Positions 1-5,713 of a stretch of DNA of 18,571 nucleotides are shown here, piece by piece. Position numbers and translations under genes: made by a program. The notes beneath the pieces were generated by a model that worked only from the letters and a program-made list of their open reading frames with translations, was not told where the DNA came from and did not search any database. Position 1 is the first letter of the stretch; each line of letters opens with the position of its first letter. The DNA comes from an uncultured Dialister sp. (GTDB lineage Bacteria > Bacillota > Negativicutes > Veillonellales > Dialisteraceae). Location: assembly GCA_900543455.1 (NCBI GenBank), contig UQRR01000041.1, forward strand, positions 1 through 18,571, given 5' to 3'.

Positions 1-310
1 CTCCTATGAGAGCTGCAAGTCCCCCGCGGCAGATTGAACGCGAAAATGAGATGATCGTTATTTCACATCGCCTTTTGTTTTGTGACCGCGTCCTTTACAT
101 CGTCATTCGGAGGAGCGCGGTGGATCTATTTGTCGCTTGAGAGGCGACCATTTCGCGGAGATTATCCACTATACTAAGAACCGCAGACCAGGAGACATGA
201 GACCCGGAGACATGAGACCAAGAGACATGAGACTGGGAGATATGAGACTTTTGCGGTTGAGAAAATAGCTGATGCTCAGTATACTAAGAGCAAAGGCAGG
301 CGAATGATAT
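1..310. other. Gene-free flank with a promoter-like hairpin module
   Basis: I see no gene I can support here. A possible 44-codon reading frame (6-140, +) has no ribosome binding site and no recognisable product. The stretch holds a small hairpin (GTCGC 132-136 with GCGAC 144-148) followed 38 bases after its start by TATACTAAGA (170-179). The same arrangement recurs at 1763-1813. TATACTAAGA occurs again at 280-289. A 15-bp tandem repeat lies at 187-249. The window may begin just after an upstream gene, but this cannot be shown. Confidence 0.5.
187..249. repeat. 15-bp tandem repeat, four copies
   Basis: Four imperfect copies of a 15-base unit built around GGAGACATGAGAC follow one another. The ATG trinucleotides fall at 197, 212, 227 and 242, exactly 15 apart. 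The fourth copy has GGAGATATGAGAC. Several gene-free gaps of this window carry short-period tracts rich in GTCTCC/GTCAC-like words, so this looks like part of a genome-wide habit and not a coding sequence. Confidence 0.85.
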
Positions 311-473
311 AAGGAAACGCTGATTCAATCGCAGAGTCCGTTTCTACAAGAATTTTTACATGACTTCGTCATAGCCTTCCTTATATAGCTCGCTATTCGA
401 AGCGGCTTATTTCTCGCCTTGCCTGAAAGTACAAGAGCCAAGGCGGACAAGATTTCATCAGTATTTTCCTTTA
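310..473. mobile_element. MITE-like element, copy A, with imperfect terminal inverted repeats
   Basis: The left end (310-330) begins TAAGGAAACGCTGATTC and the right end (457-472) reads ATCAGTATTTTCCTTT, whose reverse complement is AAAGGAAAATACTGAT. These make imperfect terminal inverted repeats about 160 bp apart. Inside is a hairpin CGCCTTG (415-421)/CAAGGCG (439-445). A second, diverged copy starts at 5478 and a third terminus lies at 18338-18358 in inverse orientation. There is no coding capacity, so a non-autonomous element moved by another transposase is likely. I see no clear target-site duplication. Confidence 0.6.
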
Positions 474-510
474 AGCACCTGCAAACCCGTGACCAGAAAG
501 GATGAAAGCC

Positions 511-1632
511 ATGCCATTTCAAATCATTCGAAACGATATTACAAAAATGAAAGTCGATGCCATCGTGAATGCCGCCTGCCCAACACTTTTGGGCGGGGGC
601 GGGGTGGATGGCGCGATCCATCAGGCGGCGGGGCCGGAGCTCCTCGCGGAGTGCCGGACGCTCCATGGCTGCCAGACGGGCGATGCGAAGATCACGAAGG
701 GCTATCAGTTGCCTTGCAAATGGGTGATTCATACCGTAGGGCCTGTCTGGCATGGCGGCAGCCATGGGGAACGGGAGCTTCTAGCCTCTTGCTACAGAAA
801 ATCTTTGGCACTGGCGGTGGAGTATCGTTTAGAGTCCATCGCCTTTCCGCTGATTTCTTCCGGGGCCTACGGATATCCGAAAGAGGAAGCGCTTGAGGTG
901 GCGGTGGATACCATCAGAGCATTCCTGAAGGATAATGATCTGGATGTGTACCTGGTGATTTTCCAAAAGTCTGATTACCAGCTTTCAAAAGGGCTTGTGG
1001 AGGATATTTCTTCTTTCTTGAATGAGGCGTGGAAGGAAAAAAAGGATGCGCATGCCCGTGAGGAAGAGCGTCTGGACTCCGTTTCTGCTGAATTGGAAAG
1101 TATGTACCTGGAGGACCGCTATCCGGAGTGGGGGCTTCCTCCTTGTCCATGGGAAGAATCGAGGCGCCTTAAGAAGCCTGGGATTCAGGGGAGGATCGAA
1201 CGGGTAGAGCTGCAGATCGAGCGGGTGAACTATAACGAAACTCATCTTGGGGATTTCTTTGTAGACTCGAAGCGAGAGGAGCCATTTTTCTCTGAGTTAG
1301 AAGAAAGTTTTTCTCATATGGTACTGCGTAAAATCGATGAGAAGGGCATGACGGATCCGGAATGTTATAAGAAAGCCAATTTGGATCGGAAGCTTTTTTC
1401 TAAGATTCGGTCCCATGCGGATTATCAGCCCTCTCGGGCAACGGCGCTCGCTCTGGGGATTGCCCTGGAACTTCCCCTCTCTGAATTGCAGGAGCTTTTG
1501 GGAAAGGCAGGGTATACCTTGTCTCATGCCCGAAAAGGCGACCTGATCGTAGAGTATTTCGTGAAAAAGGGAATCTATGATATCTACCAGATCAATCAGG
1601 TGCTTTTTGATTTCGACGAACCGCTTATATAG
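511..1632 (+). CDS. Macrodomain protein with C-terminal helix-turn-helix-like region
   Basis: A 373-residue cytosolic protein. Residues 1 to about 170 form a macrodomain, a family that binds ADP-ribose or removes it from proteins or nucleic acids. The glycine loop LLGGGGVDGAIH, the VIHTVGPVW strand and the SSGAYGYP loop near residue 110 are all visible. The usual NAAN motif reads NAAC (Cys23), which loses an Asn that normally contacts the distal ribose; the following Asp33 of GGVDGAIH is kept. After a charged linker, roughly residues 265-373 carry KANLDRKLFSKIRS and a TALALGIALELPLSELQELL helix pair that resembles a Cro/XRE-type fold seen at the C-terminus of several Firmicute proteins. I chose the ATG at 511 because AGAAAGG (495-501) sits 9 bases before it; the ATG at 502 abuts that site. 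A terminator follows at 1641. The target of the enzyme is unknown; activity is uncertain because of Cys23. Confidence 0.85.
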   Translation: MPFQIIRNDITKMKVDAIVNAACPTLLGGGGVDGAIHQAAGPELLAECRTLHGCQTGDAKITKGYQLPCKWVIHTVGPVWHGGSHGERELLASCYRKSLALAVEYRLESIAFPLISSGAYGYPKEEALEVAVDTIRAFLKDNDLDVYLVIFQKSDYQLSKGLVEDISSFLNEAWKEKKDAHAREEERLDSVSAELESMYLEDRYPEWGLPPCPWEESRRLKKPGIQGRIERVELQIERVNYNETHLGDFFVDSKREEPFFSELEESFSHMVLRKIDEKGMTDPECYKKANLDRKLFSKIRSHADYQPSRATALALGIALELPLSELQELLGKAGYTLSHARKGDLIVEYFVKKGIYDIYQINQVLFDFDEPLI

Positions 1633-1640
1633 TGAGAAGT

Positions 1641-1673
1641 GGCGGTGCGATATTTGAAAGCGCCGCCTTTTTA
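1641..1673 (+). terminator. Intrinsic terminator after the macrodomain gene
   Basis: GGCGGTGC (1641-1648) pairs with GCGCCGCC (1660-1667) with one G-U wobble, around an 11-base loop, followed by TTTTT. It begins 9 bases after the stop codon, so the macrodomain gene appears to be monocistronic. Confidence 0.75.
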
Positions 1674-1809
1674 GGAAATATGGCATTGTCCTATGACGCG
1701 CTGATGGATTACCGTTATTTTACCAGTCACCAGTCACGGGTCACTAGCAACCAGAAGATTCATTTGTCGCTTTCCAAGCGACCATTTCAAAAGAATAAAG
1801 GGATATACT

Positions 1810-1857
1810 AAGACTGTAAAAGAGTCACTGACGAAGTGATATCTGGCAGTCTTTTTA
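1810..1857 (+). terminator. Terminator-like nested hairpin downstream of a TATACT box
   Basis: AAGACTG (1810-1816) pairs with CAGTCTT (1847-1853), enclosing TCACT/AGTGA, and ends in a T-rich run. It starts directly after TATACT (1804-1809), so a transcript begun there would be only a few tens of bases long. It lies too far from the macrodomain stop to be that gene's main terminator. Role unknown. Confidence 0.45.
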
Positions 1858-2165
1858 TTTTGCATCAGTGACCAGTATTGCAATTTGTCAACTTCTGGAC
1901 TTAATTGGAAGTGAGAAGTGAGAAAGCAGGAAGGGGCGCACAATTCATATAGCGAACCAATACCCCCTTCATTATGTAAGGCAGCTTGTTCATCATTTAT
2001 ATAAAACTCCGCGGCGCTTCCCAATTTTATGCGCCGTACCTTCACTCCTCACTCCTCACTTGATTCGGAAGCGCCGTGGAGTATAGATGGCGATGCCCGA
2101 AGGAAGGCGGGATAACAGGTTTCCCGTTTTTGTTTCCTGACATTGTCCGCTTGACTGCGAATGAC

Positions 2166-2203
2166 AAAGATTTCTCGCTTCGCTCGAAATGACGATACGA
2201 GAG
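2166..2203 (-). repeat. Dispersed GTCATTTCGAGC-type palindromic repeat
   Basis: Read on the minus strand this gives GTCATTTCGAGCGAAGCGAG followed by AAATCTTT, the same word that begins the longer elements at 12237 and 12680. Such GTCATTTCGAGC / GAGAAATCTT sequences are common interspersed palindromic repeats in bacteria. This copy ends about 18 bases before the start of the next gene. Confidence 0.7.
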
Positions 2204-2220
2204 AAAAGTGACGGTGAGAT

Positions 2221-2496
2221 ATGATGAGAAAATGGTTATTACTGGTATTGCTTTTGCTATGTCCCTTGTTTCAAAGTGTGGATGCCTTTTGGCTCGTATC
2301 TTATCAGACGGGAGAACGGTATCAATATGCAGGGGATGGCATGTTTTTTGATGAAATGAGAGGACAGTATGTGAATATTCCCATCGTGGAGTTTATGGGA
2401 GATCAGGCACTTTCTGCCAATGGGGTCCTCTATGAGGTGGAGATGACGCCGCAAGAACAGATCGCGATGATGAAAGCCATGTCGAGGCAGCGGTAA
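2221..2496 (+). CDS. Small exported protein of unknown function
   Basis: A 91-residue protein with a clear signal peptide: MMRK, then a leucine-rich hydrophobic core (residues 5-15) and a likely cleavage site after VDA near residue 22. The mature part is about 69 residues, with WLVSYQTGERYQYAGDGMFF and a methionine-rich C-terminus (MTPQEQIAMMKAMS). No catalytic motif is recognised. The start is at the first of two adjacent ATGs; GGTGAG (2213-2218) is a weak ribosome site that fits the second ATG (2224) better. The gene lies 20 bases before the next gene, suggesting cotranscription. I do not recognise the family. Confidence 0.7.
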   Translation: MMRKWLLLVLLLLCPLFQSVDAFWLVSYQTGERYQYAGDGMFFDEMRGQYVNIPIVEFMGDQALSANGVLYEVEMTPQEQIAMMKAMSRQR

Positions 2497-2516
2497 TTGG
2501 AAATGGGGGAGAATAT

Positions 2517-3083
2517 ATGGATTTAAATCAGCAAGTCACCATAGCGAATGCGGTCATGCGGATTGTTTGTGGAGATAGCCGTTCCTATTATGTGGGACGT
2601 CCTGTAGAAGAGATGAATCCTTTGATCAAGGCAACGTTTGATTGGGGTGGAAAGCAAGGGTGGTCAGCCGAACAGATTCCGCAGTATTTCGGTGATTCGT
2701 TCCTGGCATATTTTAGTGGGATATTAGGCATCCGGTATCGATGTGCGTCTCTTTGGTTGCATCGTGCCTACAAAAAAGAGGATGCCGATTACATGGATGT
2801 TGCTATACGGTCTTTGATAGAGGGGACTGGATTTATTCCTGAAGAAACTTCTCATATATTCTCTGCCATGATAGAAGCCTTTCCTTCGGAGAAGTTTGAG
2901 GCTCTTTTTGTGGCAGATAATTCAGCGAGGGAAATTATGAATCGATGCGATGCTGATTTGGAGGCGCTTTCTAACTATCATCCTTTGCCAGAACTGCGTG
3001 ATTTCTTCATTTCTCGTTTACAGGGGGAATTTGAAATGCTCAATGCTCTTCCTGTATTTCGAAAAGAAGGATGCTGGTTTTAG
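2517..3083 (+). CDS. Hypothetical protein, likely cut short by TAG before a membrane tail
   Basis: A 188-residue protein preceded by GGGGGAG (2505-2511), 5 bases from the ATG. It looks soluble and largely helical, with no catalytic motif I can name. The stop is TAG (3081-3083). Reading on in the same frame gives 15 codons, IGLAGIVGFILYLIF, before the next TAG (3129-3131). This is a typical single hydrophobic membrane anchor, so the ancestral protein was probably about 204 residues and tail-anchored, and the TAG probably replaced one sense codon. It is part of a row of small genes (2221-4015) that look cotranscribed. I do not recognise the family; the gene call is firm, the function unknown. 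Confidence 0.7.
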   Translation: MDLNQQVTIANAVMRIVCGDSRSYYVGRPVEEMNPLIKATFDWGGKQGWSAEQIPQYFGDSFLAYFSGILGIRYRCASLWLHRAYKKEDADYMDVAIRSLIEGTGFIPEETSHIFSAMIEAFPSEKFEALFVADNSAREIMNRCDADLEALSNYHPLPELRDFFISRLQGEFEMLNALPVFRKEGCWF

Positions 3084-3158
3084 ATCGGTTTGGCAGGAAT
3101 TGTGGGATTCATTCTCTACCTGATCTTTTAGCATAGGTGAATTAAGGAGAAGAAGGCA

Positions 3159-3698
3159 ATGCAAAAAATTATGGTCATTATGTTATTTTGGCTCCTTATG
3201 CCATTTTACTCTTGGGCTATTTCTTTAGAGGAGATACAGAGTCATCCAGAACGATATGTAAAGATGGATGAGAGTCGATCTTGTATCAATTATATAGATG
3301 CTGAATCAATCCACTCTTTACGATGCGATCCACCTTATTATACGTTATTAGGAGATGTGTATTATGTGGGCCGTAGTGATAATCTAATTTTTAAAGTGAC
3401 AGAAGTTTTTTGTTATGATTACCAAAGAAGTAGAAGAGAATTAGAGAAGTCCATCCAATTAAGAGATAGGAACATCTCTTATGATCAACTCAATAAGGCA
3501 ATTTTCGAAGAGTTAATACAAAATACTGGTATAGTTGGCAGTGCGATCAGTAACAAAGCCTATAATACAGCAGGGACATTTCTTCAGGACGTACCTACCA
3601 ATAAATTTAGAAATAACAAAATTAGATTAAACGCTCCCAATTCTCACGATGCAGACTATATGTTTTATAGATATTATGGCCAGCACTTTTTGTATTAG
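3159..3698 (+). CDS. Exported protein of unknown function, possibly surface-adhesin-E-like
   Basis: A 179-residue protein. Residues 1-20 form a signal peptide (MQKIMVIMLFWLLMPFYSWA). The mature part has SCINYIDAESIHSL, RCDPPYYTLLGDVYYV and KVTEVFCYDYQRS, a pattern of short strands with three cysteines that recalls small secreted proteins of Negativicutes annotated as surface-adhesin E-like; I hold that only loosely. AAGGAG (3144-3149) precedes the ATG by 9 bases. It stops with TAG immediately followed by in-frame TAA. Base composition is visibly AT-richer than the csm genes, which may mark a separate origin. It probably acts outside the cytoplasmic membrane. Confidence 0.7.
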   Translation: MQKIMVIMLFWLLMPFYSWAISLEEIQSHPERYVKMDESRSCINYIDAESIHSLRCDPPYYTLLGDVYYVGRSDNLIFKVTEVFCYDYQRSRRELEKSIQLRDRNISYDQLNKAIFEELIQNTGIVGSAISNKAYNTAGTFLQDVPTNKFRNNKIRLNAPNSHDADYMFYRYYGQHFLY

Positions 3699-3718
3699 TA
3701 AAGTAGAGGGGAGCAGAA

Positions 3719-4015
3719 ATGACATTTATCGGAATCTTGGCTTTCTCTGTGGTATGTTCCATATTGAAGAAACAAATCGAAAGCTTTCTTTTTGCTTTCC
3801 CTTTTATGATGATTGCAGCCTACTTCTTCTTTTCCGGTGGTCCATTCTGGATTGCCGCTGGAATAGCGACTTCTACCCTTTTAGGAGGGCCTCGACCAGA
3901 CGAAGACAGTTTTTTTGTCTTTTGCCGCTATCCTATGTTTAATGCAAAATATGGTTTTATCTTTGATATTATAGGAGCGATTTGCATTATAGTTGGCTTG
4001 ATCAAGGTGTTTTAA
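3719..4015 (+). CDS. Small integral membrane protein of unknown function
   Basis: A 98-residue protein with three to four hydrophobic segments: about residues 2-15, 23-40, 42-57 and 78-98. A polar loop, GPRPDEDSFF, lies between the last two. AGAGGGGAG (3705-3713) precedes the ATG by 5 bases. It is the last gene of the small-gene row and ends one base before the strong terminator at 4016. No family is recognised. An alternative frame at 3649-3942 overlaps it but lacks a ribosome site and is rejected. Confidence 0.7.
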   Translation: MTFIGILAFSVVCSILKKQIESFLFAFPFMMIAAYFFFSGGPFWIAAGIATSTLLGGPRPDEDSFFVFCRYPMFNAKYGFIFDIIGAICIIVGLIKVF

Positions 4016-4057
4016 AAAACTCCATGGGCTTCTTCACAAGAAGCCCATGGGGTTTTT
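4016..4057 (+). terminator. Strong intrinsic terminator of the 2221-4015 gene row
   Basis: CCATGGGCTTCTT (4022-4034) and AAGAAGCCCATGG (4038-4050) form a perfect 13-bp stem with a 3-base loop, preceded by an A-run and followed by GGTTTTT. The A and T runs on both sides allow action in both directions. Confidence 0.92.
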
Positions 4058-4077
4058 ATATGGATGGAAAACATTCA

Positions 4078-4107
4078 TTGACAGACGAAAATCGAATACT
4101 CTATAAT
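4078..4107 (+). promoter_or_regulatory. Consensus sigma-70 promoter P1
   Basis: TTGACA (4078-4083) and TATAAT (4102-4107), both perfect consensus, are separated by 18 bases. The expected transcript start is near 4114. A terminator-like hairpin follows at 4127-4159, so most transcripts may end after about 45 bases. Confidence 0.8.
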
Positions 4108-4126
4108 AGAAAACATTTATTTTATG

Positions 4127-4159
4127 AAAAAGGCGCGGAACGTCTATACGCGCCTTTTT
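4127..4159 (+). terminator. Attenuator-like terminator between P1 and the ATPase gene
   Basis: AAAAAGGCGCG (4127-4137) and CGCGCCTTTTT (4149-4159) form a perfect 11-bp stem with an 11-base loop. It lies between the consensus promoter P1 and a second promoter P2. It could define a short RNA of about 45 bases or attenuate P1 transcription into the ATPase gene. The symmetric A/T flanks permit action on either strand. Confidence 0.7.
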
Positions 4160-4176
4160 GGCGCATGGATTCATAT

Positions 4177-4225
4177 TTGACTAGCCATGCCGGCTAATCT
4201 ATAATATGAATGATAGATTAGCCGG
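4177..4225 (+). promoter_or_regulatory. Promoter P2 overlapped by a 13-bp inverted repeat (putative operator)
   Basis: TTGACT (4177-4182), 17 bases, TATAAT (4200-4205). A perfect inverted repeat, CCGGCTAATCTAT (4190-4202) and ATAGATTAGCCGG (4213-4225), overlaps the -10 box on its left and the expected transcript start and ribosome site GGAGG (4224-4228) on its right. This placement suits an operator that blocks the promoter. Confidence 0.7.
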
Positions 4226-4236
4226 AGGTGGGACTT

Positions 4237-5472
4237 ATGGATTATATTCATCGTCATATAGAGAAAAAAATAAAAGAAGCCCAGTCCATGTTCAAAGCGG
4301 TATTGGTCACTGGGGCGCGGCAGGTGGGGAAGTCTACTTTGCTCAAGCATATATCCGCAGATTTACCGTATCTGACGTTTGATGATCCGATGCTTTTGAA
4401 TCAGGCTAAAATGGAACCGGGGCTGTTTTTTAGAAATCATCCCTATCCGCTGATTTTGGATGAGGTGCAATATATACAGGAACTATTTCCCTATATCAAA
4501 ATGGCCTGTGATGAAACCGATCAGAAAGGGTTATTTTCTTTGACGGGATCTCAATCCTTCCATCTGATGAAGCATGTGTCGGAATCTTTGGCAGGGCGTA
4601 TTGCTATTTTTGAGCTGGCAGGACTTTCCATGCGGGAAATCATGGGGATTTCCTTTGACAGGCCGTTTATCCCGACGGAGGAATACATCAAGGAACGAGG
4701 AAAGACGGTCAAGCCGTATCAGAATATCTGGTACTATATTCATCGAGGGAGCTATCCTGCTTTATACGAAAATGAAATGGACTGGCAGTTGTTTTATTCC
4801 TCCTATGTGCAGACCTATCTCAGCCGGGATGTCAATGATTTGACGAAAGTCAAAGACCATATGAAATTCATGCGCTTCCTGACGGCGATGGCTGTGCGAA
4901 GCGGGCAGCTCCTGAATTACGTGAAAGTGGCAGAACAGGCCGATATTTCTGCGGCGACGGCCAAGGAGTGGACATCCATTCTCGAAGCATCCGGCCTGAT
5001 TTACATCTTGCAGCCGTTTTCGAATTCCGCTTTGACGCGGGCCATCAAAACGCCGAAGCTCTACTTCAGAGATACGGGACTCGTTTGTTTCCTGACGAAG
5101 TATCAGACCGCCGAGACAGCGATGAATGGTGCGCTGGCAGGGCAGCTTTTTGAAACTTTTGTCGTTTCAGAAATACTAAAATCTTTCTCTCATGCAGGGA
5201 TCGATTATCGAATGAATGTGACCTACTATCGAGGGAAAGATAAATCAGAAAGCCGGGAATCAGAAATCGACCTGATGCTGGAAGAGGGGGATACCATTTA
5301 TCCCATCGAAATCAAGATGTCTGCCAATCCGAAACTCACCATGACAAATACCTTCGATGTGATTGATAAAATCAAAGGCAGGAAGCGTGGGCTCGGGGTG
5401 GTGCTTTGCATGTACGATAAGCCTTTGTGGCTGAATGAAAGAACCATTGCCTTACCAGTAGAATATGTGTGA
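4237..5472 (+). CDS. AAA_14/DUF4143 family ATPase with nuclease-like C-terminus
   Basis: A 411-residue cytosolic protein of the widespread AAA_14 + DUF4143 family, whose cellular role is not settled. Walker A is GARQVGKST (about residues 24-32), Walker B is LILDEVQ (about 75-81), and a sensor-like SLTGSQSFHL follows. A winged-helix-like middle region (residues about 200-260) links to a C-terminal domain with EIDLMLEEGDTIYPIEIKM, the D...ExK layout of a PD-(D/E)xK nuclease fold. I chose ATG 4237 because GGAGG (4224-4228) lies 8 bases upstream; the longer GTG start at 4228 overlaps that site. It is monocistronic under P1/P2 and ends before a hairpin at 5585. These genes are often accessory and scattered among gut anaerobes; no link with CRISPR is implied. 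Confidence 0.9.
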   Translation: MDYIHRHIEKKIKEAQSMFKAVLVTGARQVGKSTLLKHISADLPYLTFDDPMLLNQAKMEPGLFFRNHPYPLILDEVQYIQELFPYIKMACDETDQKGLFSLTGSQSFHLMKHVSESLAGRIAIFELAGLSMREIMGISFDRPFIPTEEYIKERGKTVKPYQNIWYYIHRGSYPALYENEMDWQLFYSSYVQTYLSRDVNDLTKVKDHMKFMRFLTAMAVRSGQLLNYVKVAEQADISAATAKEWTSILEASGLIYILQPFSNSALTRAIKTPKLYFRDTGLVCFLTKYQTAETAMNGALAGQLFETFVVSEILKSFSHAGIDYRMNVTYYRGKDKSESRESEIDLMLEEGDTIYPIEIKMSANPKLTMTNTFDVIDKIKGRKRGLGVVLCMYDKPLWLNERTIALPVEYV

Positions 5473-5477
5473 TGATA

Positions 5478-5617
5478 TAGGAAAACACTGATTAAATCGT
5501 TGTCAGATTTTACTCTTGAATTTTTATGCATAGCTTCGCCATAACCCGCCTTAAATAGTCCGCTATTCGCAGCGGCTTATTCCTCGCCTCTCATGAGTAG
5601 AGGCGCGTTTTATTTTG
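5478..5617 (+). mobile_element. MITE-like repeat copy B, with a terminator hairpin
   Basis: This diverged copy of the element at 310-473 starts TAGGAAAACACTGATTAAAT (5478) and shares the internal words GAATTTTTA, TTCGCCATA and CGCTATTCGCAGCGGCTTAT. The hairpin CGCCTCT (5585-5591)/AGAGGCG (5599-5605) followed by a T-rich run is at the same place as CGCCTTG/CAAGGCG in copy A, with paired changes on both arms. It can serve as the terminator of the ATPase gene. I cannot find the right terminal repeat, so the right boundary is approximate. Confidence 0.6.
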
Positions 5618-5632
5618 TCAATCAAAAAATGC

Positions 5633-5661
5633 TTGCGTGCTAAAACGCACTGTGCCATAAT
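5633..5661 (+). promoter_or_regulatory. Putative promoter of the csm operon
   Basis: TTGCGT (5633-5638), 17 bases, CATAAT (5656-5661). The inverted pair TGCGT (5634-5638)/ACGCA overlaps the -35 box. It is the best promoter match in the gap before csm1, leaving a leader of roughly 45 bases. No other convincing promoter is seen until after cas6. Confidence 0.5.
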
Positions 5662-5713
5662 AAATACATAAACAATTTCAAAGCAGTCTTCTATAGAGAA
5701 GGGAGCGATGGGA

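Larger units (their letters stand above)
1674..2220. repeat. Gene-free repeat region between the macrodomain gene and the small-protein cluster
   Basis: No gene is supported. In order: a GTCACCAGTCAC-type tract (1726-1755); a second copy of the GTCGC hairpin/TATACTAAGA module (1763-1813); a terminator-like hairpin (1810-1857); GAAGTGAGAAGTGAGAA (1908-1924); an 8-bp tandem CACTCCTC tract (about 2043-2060); a sequence with GGAGTATAGATGGCGATGCCCGA (about 2077-2100) in pieces whose inverse recurs near 14400 and 14707; and an inverted GTCATTTCGAGC element (2166-2203). Confidence 0.6.

Noticed and set aside
3649..3942. Alternative frame overlapping the small membrane protein gene
   Set aside because: No ribosome site, overlaps the preceding gene, while the 3719 frame has a strong site and ends at a terminator.
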